From: Rotaria macrura
Taxonomy: Eukaryota > Rotifera > Eurotatoria > Philodinida > Philodinidae
Length of the DNA: 64,000 nt
Assembly: GCA_900239685.1 (NCBI GenBank)
Contig: OENT01000662.1
Coordinates: 1 to 64,000 of the forward strand
Reading direction: 5' to 3'
In this document: piece after piece, positions 51,587 to 63,846 of the stretch
Numbering within the stretch: the stretch's first letter is position 1
How the letters are laid out: each line of letters starts with the position of its first letter
Notes under the pieces: model-generated
What the model saw: the letters and a program-made list of their open reading frames with translations, nothing else
What the model was told of the DNA's origin: nothing
Databases searched by the model: none
Made by a program: the position numbers and the translations under genes

Positions 51587-54500
51587 TTAATAGTCATAGC
51601 GGCGATCATCATCATTGTTCCAACGATTGTTGTTCCAACCAAAGGCACTTCCACCATAGTCATCCGGACGATCATTATCTCGGCCATAGTTACCTTGTTG
51701 ATAATTATCTCCACGATCATCTCCCCAGCGATCATCATCTCGGCTATAGTTATCTTGTCCATAGTTGTCTCTATCACCGTTGCCCCCTCTGTAGTTATCT
51801 CTCCCACCGTTGCCCCCTCTGTAGTTGTCTCCACGATCATTATCTCTATCATAGCTGTCTGCCCCATTGTCGTCCTCATCATTATTCTCGATAAAACGAT
51901 TGTCATCGTCGTCATCATCATCTTCATCATCGTTCGTCTGACGATAATCAGTAGAATCGTCATTGTCCCAATTGTCTTGTCCAAAATCATTGGTAGCCAA
52001 TTTACGAACAGTCCATGCATCAAAGCAATAATTTGTATTGGTTAAATAACCATATGGAATGTAGCAGTAGCCTTTATCACCCTAAAACATAATATTAGTA
52101 ATGTATAGGAAATTCAAAAGTATATCAGCCGTTTTCGTTCATTATATGAAAAATTCGGATATTTTTGGAATGCTGTCTAACCAGAATCATAAATATAAGT
52201 AGGACCTTGCTAGATGTTTCTATCTGCCAGATAGCTACACTTCGAATGAATACTGATCGAAAGAAGTGCCACTTTTTAGTTCAGATGACAGTGCAAATTC
52301 GTATTTACTCTCATTATTCAATTCATGCTTAAGTAAAATAGCATGTAATGTATCATTATTAAATACAATTAGCTATTTTTCTTTCATGATTTGTACTTTA
52401 AAATGTACATTACTTAAAATAATTTCTATTTATTTTTAAATATAAGTAACTTTTCTTTCGTAATCTATAGTTGAAACTAAATAAAAATTATCTCATATCT
52501 TAGTTACTTTTAATTTAGATCATAGAAAGTTTACTTGCTTCTAACTATGACGCATTTTTAATTAATTAACATTTTTCGACATTCCATGGTACACACTTAG
52601 ATGGACAAAAGAAGTGACATTTTAAAACTCGTTAAAATCGTCATTTGTATAAAATCATAAACATTGCATTTATATAGATGGTCATAGAATAATAAACGAA
52701 AAAACCTTTTTTTGATAGAATATTAAATAAAAACTGGATTTGTGAATTCGCAACGGGATACAAGTCTTTTTCTCTGTATCTAATTCGGAAAGATGGTTCA
52801 TGTCCCGTTGAAAACTCATCAACGTTTGTTTTACAAACTAGTTTCATTAAGTTTCTAAACTCATTTTAATGTGTTGTTTATTTTGATTATCCAATTAGTA
52901 TTAAATTATTAAATCACAAAGAAAACTAAATGAAAAATTTTTAATTTAATTATTCAAGGAATTATGAATTGACTACGAGCAGTTCACATTTGAAGTAAAT
53001 TTAACACATGATAATTTATACGTTCTTTTAAATCAATTTTGAAGGAAAGATTTTTCGCTTATTTAAAATGCAAGCAACTAAAAATTTATGTGACATTGAG
53101 AGAAAATAGACATGTCCACCTGCTTGTTACTTGGGAATGTTTGACAAACTTTGAAGTAGGAATCCGATGATCTGATCGACCAACTTCATTTTTTTAAACT
53201 TGGTTTAGTATGACTATAAGAAAACAACACTAATCATAGATTCCGAAATCGTAATCCTGTTTTCATGTTACTGCACATCTCTAGAATATTGTCCATCCAA
53301 CGGTCTAAATTTTGCGTTTTTAGCAACGTTCTTGGCCAAAATGTTAAAACTATACCGCGTACCCTATTGGAGCAATCATGCTCATAAAGAATCCAATACG
53401 GAGAAATACGACCAAATACAGATACCAGTATTAGGAGCTATATGGTGATATACGGTGAACGACAATTTTATTTGCGATCTTAGTACACAAAGCCTGCATT
53501 CTTCGTCATTTTCCTGTCAAGGATCTTATTTCACCGTTTACGAAAAGAAATGGCTCATGTACGATCGTTGACGATTATATAAGGATTTCATCAACATCGT
53601 TCTGGACACTTGCAACTAGAGGTAGCATATGATAGCCGACTACTATATTTAAGGAGTTCGTTTCATTAAAACTTATGCATTGTATCAATCTTGTACACTT
53701 TTTTTTCTAGAACAAACTCTAATAATAATTAAATACAAGAAGGTAAGTTTTAATGCTTTATCCGAAAATCAGTTGCTATCATAGCATGTACGTATATGAA
53801 AACGAAGATTTTCAAAAAAAAATCATTGAATTTCATTAATATGTCCATTGACTGAGTGAAGTGCAAATGTAAACACTGTTCTTACCCAGCTCTCTCCCCA
53901 TGAGTTTCGAACAATAAATGATTGTGATTGATCACTATATCCAACTGCTAGAAGTGCATGACTACAATGAAGATAAATATCTTTATAGAATCTTCTTCAC
54001 AGAAGTGAGTATTGAACCTTCCGTCTGACTGTCGGTTGATATCCGATGAATTCGGCATTGGTACAATACCTGTTGTTGCTGCTTTATCGAACGAAGAAAA
54101 TAGCCGTAAGCCGAACGCTATTGGAAAACCTTGTGCCAAACAAGATTTCATTTCATCTAAATTGATTTTTACTTGCAATGCCTCCGTTATTTTATGATTT
54201 GTCGCATCTCGGTAAGCTTCTTGACTTGGTCGTGTATTCACTTGAGAGATATCGTAAGGCCAAGTAGATTCGAGGCATACTCCAAATTCTGCGAGTGCTT
54301 CAATACCATTGGTCATCGTACACCCGGAGTCAGTTATACTCGATGGATTTTCTTTAGCCCGACCATTATAGTAGATGAAAAGACGGCTGACATCGATGCT
54401 ATCACCATCAGACTTCTTGACAATATATTCATAAGCACCTTATGGTAAACAAAATGTGATATAAAATTTATACATTATAATTTGAATCTTACCTGCAAGA

Positions 54501-54781
54501 CAGTTCGCTGAACTAAATTTAAGGAGGAGAAATGAGAAAAAAAGATTCTGAGAACGATTGCTATTCTCTTACCAGCTACCGATTTGTGATTGATTTTCAA
54601 CTGGAGTCATGTCTGATCGAAGATCGACGCCAGGTGGTAGTTCATTAGCACTGTAGATTCTATGATTACTGAATGTCTTACATAAATGATGTTTGCTTGG
54701 TAATCGCGTGGACGGACGAATACCATTGAGGCGACATCTACGTCCATCGGCTCGATTTACCAAATAAGATTTGAGAGTCAT
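51587..54781 (-). CDS. Papain-family (C1) cysteine protease with acidic repetitive tail
   Basis: Five exons join in frame to 406 residues: 54573-54781, 54493-54512 (20 nt), 54018-54438, 53886-53961 and 51587-52081. Introns are 60, 54, 56 and 1,804 nt. The start of the catalytic domain reads ELPPGVDLRSDMTPVENQSQIGSC, abbreviated here as ELPPGVDLR to QSQIGSC. It supplies the oxyanion Gln and the nucleophile Cys, whose codon is split by intron 1. The catalytic His lies in SHALLAVGYSD and the Asn in VRNSWGESWG. All four functional residues are present. There is no signal peptide and no I29 propeptide; this compact layout recalls bacterial xylellain-like C1 enzymes rather than cathepsins. The last ~130 residues are an Asp/Asn/Gly/Arg/Tyr tail with GDNYRGGNGGRDNYRGGNGD repeats. 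The intron 3 donor (GTTCAA) is weak; the phase and homology support it. Confidence 0.83.
52082..53885 (-). other. 1.8 kb intron of the protease gene
   Basis: This last intron separates the catalytic Asn exon from the exon with the end of the catalytic domain and the acidic tail. It has a GTAAGA donor and a TTTTAG acceptor but is about thirty times longer than the other three. No open frame or repeat inside it was recognised. Confidence 0.65.
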
Positions 54782-57700
54782 GTTTTTCACTGAAAATTTC
54801 TACAATAAAATACAAATATACATAATGATATACTTTCCATGTAGTGAATCAATACCAAGCAAAATTATTTTTTCATGCACAACGCGTATCATTAAACAGA
54901 AAACGTAGGAACATGTTTTTTTTTCGTCCACTGCATCAATTTAATGTTGTGCACTCATGCTATAGTGGTTGTCGTTATTGTATCTTTCCTTGCATTCAAT
55001 GCTAATATGGGCACAATTTGAGGTCATTCATTTCTTTTTGCAATTATTTCAATACGTTTGTTTCTTATTCGTTTTGATGATGATTCATCATACAGTCAGT
55101 TGTATGTTTTCATCACCTGAAGAACGATGAATCTACATGACTTTTATATAATGTGCATACACAGCATTTTTCATCAGATTAAAAACGAAATATGTCATCT
55201 AAATGGGTATGCACATCAACAAGTCATGCATGGAAGAAAAAAACAACCAGTATGAATCATGCGAATAGTTAACGTTAACTTGTAAAGCGAAATATGATTA
55301 CGACTTTCCCTATTACTTTGGTAGTCACAGATGTGCATTAACAAGCGATCACACCCGCTGTTGACGTTAAGAATTGAAAACGCTTAATCACGAGCGATTT
55401 TGATTTTCTATCGAAACGATGAGTGGGGAAAATCCCGATAAAGTATTAATGACTAACTACTTAACCATTGAGGCTAACTATTTTTTAATCTTATTTTATG
55501 CCTAGATTGTAACGTAAATTGAAGTAAAGATATCGTAATAAACAAGTGAAGTGAAGTAAAATAATATGAATTATAGTAGCTTACTTTAAGTGTAATGTTA
55601 ATGTTTTGCTCAGATACCGTAGATTTATTACAGTGCACCCTCTTACAAATGATAATCGATCCTGTTTGAATTTTAATAATTCTTTTCATAAAAGAGAAAC
55701 TTTTAGTGAATTATCGAAACAACGATACTCGCTTATTTCCCATAGTACTCAAGTACCAAGAAATTCTCAGCTAGATTCTACCACTCTGCAATACAGATAT
55801 ATAGTAAATCTCCAATAAATGAACTGGTCATATTTATTAGCAAACCTGATGTTGTAGATCTTCGAAGATGAGTAATACATTTCAAATCAATAAATGAGAA
55901 AATTATTGGCCAATGTTATAGTTTTCTTTCGAGTCATTGAATATGTTGCTTTAAACATTACACTGATACTTGTCGTGAATTCATCATCAGACTATTTCTA
56001 GTTCTTTGTTGAAATTTAATACATGAATGAATATCAGTAGGACAGTCTCTCTTAATTTCAATGCAAAAAGTCGTAAAAAAAAGAAATCGCATGCATTAGT
56101 GAATGTCTTTATTGACAATGCATTGCTATCACCACGTGATGATAAGCAAAATTGAAGTATTTATTTTCCAAATTAAGTATAAATTAAGACTTAATGACAG
56201 TTAATAATTCATATAGATCAATCTAAAGATATAAGTTTTTTTTTTAAATGAGACATTGGATTTCTTGATATTTCGGGTATTTATCTTTGTTTTTTCATCA
56301 TGTAATGAGTGATATAAATAGTGAACTTAATTTTAATTTTAAAGCATTGATTAAGATTTAATTTTGTATTATTTTGCCTATTTAGTTTTCAAAAAACTAT
56401 AGGCTTGATTTTTTCACCATTTTCAATATGAAGCTTATGCTTATACATTGACTGTGTTATGAACATAAAATTCCATGTTAAACTGTTTGCAATTCATAGA
56501 ACATTGGTAATGAACACTAAGTTGTATTCGGGTTAATATCATGAATGGTTTTGTGTCTCTCGAAATGCATTAGAAATAATGTCACATGATGATATTGCAT
56601 TCGATTAAGTTTACATAATCTTTAATTACTAACACGATTTACATAATGATTAGTTTTGTACTTGCTTATTTTTATGGAAAATACTCTTTGTTTACAATGC
56701 TTGAGATGTTTTATCCTTTAATGCAAACCGCTTTCAATCTTCATTGTTAATATCAAAACTAATTAGTCGACGATAACTTTAAACTAATTGTCTATTATCA
56801 AATTTATTTGTCGTTCATAGACTTTTCCAAGTTTTCAATTAACTATTTTCTTGTTGTTCATTAGGAATATACCCAATAACATCATTTCAACAATTTAATT
56901 ACAACGAATTCTCCAAGATTTCGATTAGATGCTGTTAGGTTTTCTATTTTATCGACCACACAATTCAGATCAATATCTATTTCCGATATTAAGTACTACT
57001 TAGTTAGTGCTTAAATAATTAAGTAGGGTTCAATCTTTGGATTCCAGAGTGGTTCTATTACTTAAATTTTCATAGGATTTCTTCAGAAAGTTGAATCCAA
57101 TCCAATCAAATTGGATTCAGTCACTTAGGTTTATGTTTTTGTAAAATTCGGTTGCTTTATCGAGTTGTTAGACATTTCGATGAGCACTACAGAATATATC
57201 TCCGAAATCAAACCTAAAGTTCTGTGATTATTTGGATCTAGTTACGCTTAGTTTTCTATTCCATTAGTACTTGGTTTCACTTCATCCGATTGCTAATAAA
57301 GTTAGTCGAAGAGTATTATGGCTCTTCTATACTCACCATGCCATTGGTTCTATATAATGGTTATGGGTGATGCACGGAAATATCGAAGATTTCTCAAATG
57401 CAGTAGCATAGCTACTACGGAATACAATATTGATTGATTAAGAATTTTTCATCTTTTAGTCTGTACCCTTGCATTAGTGAGGGATCACTAACAGTTGGAG
57501 TTATTTTGAAGTTTATATGTTTATTATTGTTTTTGCGATAGGGTTTCGTGGATATTTCGCTTTCTCAAAGTTTGATAGTTGTTGTTATTTTGTTTCGCCT
57601 TCTATTTTTAACTGTTAATTGATTGTATTTACATAAGAGCAGTGGGTAACCTACTATCAAATTTCGATTGGCGGGTGTGTCGGTTCGACGACACCATATT

Positions 57701-60385
57701 CGATTCTTTAACAATCGAATTTCAATGACTATATGCTCGTACACTGATAGTATCATGTCACTAGAATCCGATCATCCGTTTGCATCCATGCCCAACGCGT
57801 ATCCTAAAATCAGACCCCAATGTTAGCAAGGAACGTTGATTATGAAAATAACCCTTCAATAGATTAATCCAATATTCTAAACGCTTATTTGACAATGACT
57901 TGACTCACTCGAATTGAGTCGGTCCCCACACTCAAGTCTTTGGGACAAATTACTCGGATTGATTCAATTATTAAATAAATAAAAATTTTCGTGTGTACTT
58001 AAATATATTTTAACAGTAGTTCTTTTTATAGAACTAATCCAGGGCCATGCTGATCAAGTCACATATTAAACTCAAATGATATAGTAATTGCTAAAATATT
58101 ACTATTCCACTAGAAATAGCTTCATTTTCGTTTGATTAAACAAATGATTCTTTCGTCACGTTTTCTGAGATAATTAAAAGGCAATCCATGAAGGTCAAAA
58201 CTAATTATAGCAGATCTTTGTTTAATCAATGTTGCTGATTCGGTAAATTTTGTTTAGAGTTAATAAACTTTTAAAAAACAAGAGGAGAATTTAAAATATT
58301 AGCTCTAGAGAAGCAGTGTTTCTAATGATGAAGGTATTATAGGGATACTATCAGTTTCATCTATGATATTAAAAGTATCTTATGAGGTAGCATTATTTAC
58401 TCAGTGCTAATTACATGCCTTGTTATGGAAGAGACGCTATAGATCAGTCAAGTTAATCGAATAAATGCTGTAGAATAGTTTGAGAGTAGTCTCATTTGAA
58501 GAGACATAATTATCAAAGGGACAGAAGAAATGTGATAATGTAGCAAGGGATGTTACTAAATCTTTATCTTTCGTAGATTACGTTGTCTCATTGGCAAAAA
58601 ATAGGTACTGATGTCTGCTTCAAAGAATAGCAGTTTACCATAAAGCTATCGAATCAGAATCGTTTATAGTATTGGTTATAAATATTCGTTGGATATCATA
58701 ATATGGAATAGGTTTTATTCACAACATCGATGAAAATTAAATAACTACAAACCAAGATCACAATCAAGGAAAGAAAAACCAAGTAGTACCAATGATCAAG
58801 ATGAAAAATCATGACAGATAGATCCAACAAGATCACGAGGACGAGAAACAAAATAATTAATAAATATATCTAGCATCATAATGTGTCAATTTTAGAAGCT
58901 AACAAATATCGATCTTCAAAGTTTGTGACATTGGATTTTTGTATACGAAATTTTTTGCAACAGACCTATACTGTTTTCATTGAAGATATTTGCCTAGAAA
59001 AAATCATTCTAAATCACATTTTCAATAGTCCTTTACTGGAAATTGTTATTTTTAAAACAGTAATATTTATTTCACTGTCAGGTTCATTAGAATTTTTCTT
59101 AATCTGCTTTCACGTTGTGACTAAGATTCCAGATATTGGAGTAGGAACCTAATAAATATGTTTCGTCAGAAAGTTATCGATAATTTAAAGAAAATATACA
59201 ACATTTAGACATTATTTCAATAAATTGATGCTTTGTAGAATCAAAATGAGTTCTTAAAAATAAATTTTATGAAGTTTATTTTTTCTTTATTAATAATGGG
59301 GCGTGCTTATTTCTATGCTTCTCATGAGTAAATGATTATAAAATGGCAAACACTTAAAATTCAATAAGAGCTCGATACAAAGGACATTGCAATAATGTTA
59401 ACGAAAAATAAAAATGAATTTGTGAATAATAACAAAGGATTGGATTTTGTAATATTTCTGATTGTGTTTCTATTGTCTGTTTATCGTCTTCATCTGGTAT
59501 ATCATAGGATTTTTCACATCATCTGATAGTAATTTTGAAACCCGTATCGAAATCCCAATCCTCGAGCAATTTGCTAAACATTTTTAAAACCAATACAAAA
59601 CATGGAATTAGAATAATGTTTTATTTAGGCATAAGTCAGAATGTAAATTTGTTATTAGTATATCAAGTGGAGAATAGAGAGATGCTACGTTTTAGAACAA
59701 TAGATGGACTAAGAAGTAGGGGAAAGCACTGAAGTTGAGGTGAAAATCTATCTAAAATTTTGTGCCCTTTTGCATTTAAAGAAGTACCTAATCTGATCAA
59801 TAAATGAAATTTGATTTGCCAGTATCTTTCCGACTTAGTTCGAAAGAGTCGATTAGTTGACTATAAAATAATTTTATCCAAATCGTAATATCCAATCGAA
59901 AGCGAATATATAAGATATCTTATTCACGCAATTTAAGAGAAAAGGAAAAGAAACAAAAAGCTGATGGATATTGGATATGAATGGAAAATGTATTTTGATA
60001 TCAAAAGCACGATAGTCATATTTTTTCTCTTTTTAATTGGCGATAATCATAATTCGTACTAAATTATGATAGGAATGGCGTATTTGCAATCAATAGTAAT
60101 TTGCGAACAGAGTTATTATTAAAAACAGCTACCGATAGAATTATTTCATGATTTTGGAAGGTTTTTGCTTACCAATTATGCTAGATACAAAGTTATCGTG
60201 AACAGTCAACTATTTTAGAAAATGGTGGTTTGAAATTTGAATAAATATTCATTGTTGATTTCGTCAAACATTGGTACTATGGATACAAGTAGTTTGGAAT
60301 TTGAAGATTCTTCCGTTTATTTCAAAAAAAGCAATACGATTATTGCATTAAATACAGTTGTTGATGAGAAAAGTTTGTTTTTCCC
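54782..60385. other. 5.6 kb without a recognisable gene
   Basis: Very AT-rich. The right half contains coding-like scraps on the plus strand, such as 58520-58690 (NVARDVTKSLSFVDYVVSLA, stop, LLQRIAVYHKAIESESFIVL) and 58883-59152, without ATG starts or splice partners. Inverted ATCCAATCC/GGATT motifs occur near 57.1 kb. The sequence around 57.83 kb was considered as an LTR edge and rejected. Nothing else was identified. Confidence 0.35.
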
Positions 60386-61065
60386 TCATGTCACCTTCCT
60401 ATGGAATATAAACACCTTGACATCATCGATAAGACAAAATGGTTCTTCAGCATGCATTATACTTGTTTCTTTTATATCTGCGCCAATACTTATGTCAAAT
60501 TCTCGAGTTCCTTTTGGGATAGGTCCATGTTGGTGTCGAAAATAGAATGGTAATTGGCCATTCTCTGACTCTGAAAATTAGCCAGAAACCACTTGTTAAG
60601 AGAAAAAGAAAAGTTAATTGTTACCTATCTGGACATCAGTTATGTCGACTTCCTGTTCTGTAGCAAAATCAAGTCGAATATAAGCGTGACCGTTAGTATT
60701 CAAAGGAAAACAGCCGACATGTGCTGACAGATTATACCAAGCTTCGCCGCTATCAATCAGTAATCGGTAGTGCTGAGTCTCTACAGTTTGGTGAACTCTG
60801 CTACTACGAGTGCACTTAAAAACGCAATTGCCACTTATGGGCGCGATCGATAAATATCTATCAATAGTTGTACTGATCGCCGAGACTGAGCTGAAGCCGA
60901 CGACCGTATTCCATAGTGTCGATCCTGTTGTACACTAAAATAATTAAATCCTGAATTTTTATGTTCGAAAATCATTAGACTGCTACGCACTACGAATGAA
61001 TATGCATCGATACTATTCGAAATCGTTTTCTTCAAATAGAATTCACAAAGCATATGTTTTTTCAT
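60386..61065 (-). CDS. Unknown-family protein, 189 aa, three exons
   Basis: Exons 60991-61065, 60625-60934 and 60386-60570 join in frame from ATG 61065 to TGA at 60386; the introns are 56 and 54 nt with donors GTGCGT and GTAACA. The product alternates short hydrophobic and polar segments as a beta-sandwich would (HYRLLIDSGEAWYNLSAHVG, HAYIRLDFATEQEVDITDVQ, EFDISIGADIKETSIMH). Five cysteines in the first two thirds suggest an extracellular fold. The first 25 residues are basic and weakly hydrophobic, and not a clear signal peptide, so an upstream exon may exist. I do not recognise the family; galactose-binding-like or lectin-like folds are the nearest impression. The intron pattern and absence of breaks support a real gene. 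Confidence 0.6.
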
Positions 61066-61889
61066 TGGAAAAGCGTATCATTATGTTGAAAACGCTTTGT
61101 TTCCTTGGAGCCTTTTTTGTATACTAATATTATTGATTATACAGCTATTTAAATTTAAACTCTTACATGTGCTGCTATATTTTAGTTACTAGATACTTTT
61201 CTGACGGTTTATTGAAAACTTGATTCCGATATTTGGCATTGTATGACGTATGCGTTCACATGTGAGAGGTTTTAATGAACGGCTAGCCTATGTTACGAAA
61301 AAATGACTGCAATGCTGTCAGAAAAATACTTCAAGTCTTATTAGTCTCACTAAATACCTTAGTAAAGTGCTGCACATCGTAAAATTCCCTAGAGCATTTC
61401 ATTTTGATCATCAATATAAATCATTTGACTGCTTTCGCTGAGAATCCGATAGAGTGCTGGCTGGATAGTTTATATAGAAGGAACACGAGCCAAGCTTCCT
61501 TTATATAAATGTAGCTTGCTACATCTTTAGAAAAAACTGTTAGATTTCGTGTCTTTGCAGCAATAATCTGAATCAAAGCGAAAATTCTTGTCATCCAGGA
61601 TGCGATATAAAACTACTTTGGATCACAGAGTACAGCATTAACATTACTGTCCAGAGATGATCATCATGTGCCACAACTGCTCAATCCACGTTCTACTATA
61701 ACCAAGAAAAGTTACACACGTTCTTTTTTGAATCTCTTTCTCCTGTCAAAAGTAACGAGAAACAATTCGATGATGGCGATGTCATTGATGATGCACTATC
61801 GTTAAACTTCAATCAGAACAGGAGTTCTCAAGTTTTCCTTGAGAATAGATGAATATGATCTAGCTAGTGATTTTACAATAAATGTTCTG
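61066..61889. other. Intergenic, upstream of the unknown gene
   Basis: No coding sequence recognised. A 12 nt inverted repeat (TATATAGAAGGAA with TTCCTTTATATA, about 61470-61506) surrounds a short loop. Confidence 0.4.
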
Positions 61890-61891
61890 TA

Positions 61892-63325
61892 CACTGAAAA
61901 AGAATAAGGTGTCACACGAAACCTCCGAGGTTTCGTCAAGTTTTACTATACTATATAAATGTCCGTAGGATCATACGAAACCTGTAAGAGGTTTAGCAAT
62001 ATCCAGGGTTTTTTAAAATTCTTTATACAGTTTTAAAATATAAAAATGTTTCGTCCTGAACCCTTTGAAATTTGCTTTACCCCTGAGGTTCAGTCAAAAA
62101 CCCTTTTGAGTTTCGTATACAAAACGTTTTGTAAATATTCTCGCGTATAGAATTAGGATTACGAACTTCGTAATACGAAGNNNNNNNNNNNNNNNNNNNN
62201 NNNNNNNNNNNNNNNNNNNNNNNNNNNNNNNNNNNNNNNNNNNNNNNNNNNNNNNNNNNNNNNNNNNNNNNNNNNNNNNNNNNNNNNNNNNNNNNNNNNN
62301 NNNNNNNNNNNNNNNNNNNNNNNNNNNNNNNNNNNNNNNNNNNNNNNNNNNNNNNNNNNNNNNNNNNNNNNNNNNNNNNNNNNNNNNNNNNNNNNNNNNN
62401 NNNNNNNNNNNNNNNNNNNNNNNNNNNNNNNNNNNNNNNNNNNNNNNNNNNNNNNNNNNNNNNNNNNNNNNNNNNNNNNNNNNNNNNNNNNNNNNNNNNN
62501 NNNNNNNNNNNNNNNNNNNNNNNNNNNNNNNNNNNNNNNNNNNNNNNNNNNNNNNNNNNNNNNNNNNNNNNNNNNNNNNNNNNNNNNNNNNNNNNNNNNN
62601 NNNNNNNNNNNNNNNNNNNNNNNNNNNNNNNNNNNNNNNNNNNNNNNNNNNNNNNNNNNNNNNNNNNNNNNNNNAAAATGGTGAGTTTGATTTTAGAAGT
62701 TACAACAAGATGAAATGTTCTTTTTCTATTTAGATCAAACATCACATGTCGATCGTTTCACCAACCTGGACCTGGAGGAACTAGCAGAAAAAAGGCCTGA
62801 AAATTGCGGTATTCTGTAAAAATAGACATGACGTCGCTGGAACGTGGAATGAGTCTTCTGGCCACAAACTTCCCTGATTTTTCTCTAGTGATTTCCGACC
62901 ATGTTGATGTGTCTTTCCGGAAGAAGTGGCACAAACCATGGGAAAACACTTGGGAACGTTTCTGGCCGTAATATAGCTTCCATGTTCCAACGATATCATG
63001 TGTTTCTATTTAGGATACAGTGATTCGCTCTTACTTTTCTGCTGGTTTTCAGAGGACCCGATTCTTTTTTAGAAAGTGGGAGGTTTTAGCCTTGAATGCT
63101 GGTGGAGAAATACTTCCGTAATGGAGCATAGCATTCGGGGAAACTTGGATTCAACGTTGAATTGTGAATTGTAAAGAACTCCAAGTACGAAAGGCTCGCT
63201 ATCGGCTATTAAAAATTAAGACCTTTTACGAAACCTAATATCTACGAAACCTCAAAGGGTTTCGATTTCGTTACAAAAATGGGAACCCTTTAGAGTTTCG
63301 TGTGGCACCTTTTTTTCTTTCAGTG
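61892..63325. mobile_element. TA-flanked terminal-inverted-repeat DNA element with assembly gap
   Basis: The left end CACTGAAAAAGAATAAGGTG and the right end (complement CACTGAAAGAAAAAAAGGTG) are inverted copies. They continue into CACACGAAAC on both sides, and TA lies outside each end (61890-61891, 63326-63327). CGAAACCT and its complement are repeated many times inside both arms, so the termini have been amplified. The known part of the interior shows no transposase; minus-strand frames at 62758-62999 are short. Features fit a Tc1/mariner-like non-autonomous element, although the gap may hide coding sequence. Confidence 0.75.
62181..62674. other. Assembly gap, 494 N
   Basis: A run of unknown bases inside the terminal-inverted-repeat element. 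The repetitive flanks probably explain why the assembly failed here. The real length may differ from 494. Confidence 0.95.
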
Positions 63326-63846
63326 TAGGTAGAGTAACATAGAACATTATCAATAATGTAAAAATATTCAATATATTATTTGTTCAGATCCATTTTACTG
63401 AGCTTGATTTTATCTGAAAATCAAACAGTTGTTTATGTTCGAACATCCAATGGTATATTCACATTATTTATTGAACACGAATTCGTTTTAATGTAGTTTT
63501 TTCTCATATACAGTACATTAACTCTTAGACTTTTAGTACTATTCATAATCTTGCAGGAATAATTTTATCTGTGCGAAATCAATGCTTTCCGGCTATTTCT
63601 CGAACATTTTAGGCAATAACTAAAACTTTTGCTTTAAGAATCGTATAGCTTAGTAGGCCTATTTCGCGAATTGAATATTACCATGTATGTAAACGCTTCG
63701 AGTTGTCCATATTGATCAGAAGTTTAAGGAGATTTTTCTATTATTGATTGAAGTCACATGATTAGTTTTTCTTCTTTTAGGAGCTCTTTAGGAACTTTGA
63801 TCTTTGGCACTTTGGATTTTCTAAGTCTCAAAGTTAGATTATTTTA
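63326..63846. other. Intergenic, nothing recognised
   Basis: AT-rich sequence between the transposable element and the partial gene at the right edge. It should contain the 3' untranslated region of that gene. Confidence 0.4.

Noticed and set aside
51532-52045. Ile/Met/Thr-rich frames on both strands over the protease tail
   Set aside because: They are shadows of the repetitive GAT/AAC/CGA codons of the acidic tail in other frames.
57640-58020. Possible LTR edge: TGTTAGCAAGG with TGGGGTCTGATTTT on the opposite strand as a primer-binding site
   Set aside because: No second LTR copy, no target duplication and no gag-pol sequence were seen, and the putative primer site was not matched to a tRNA.
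62758-62999. Two overlapping minus-strand frames inside the TIR element as a transposase remnant
   Set aside because: Both are under 75 codons, lack a DDE or helix-turn-helix signature, and one lacks a clear start.
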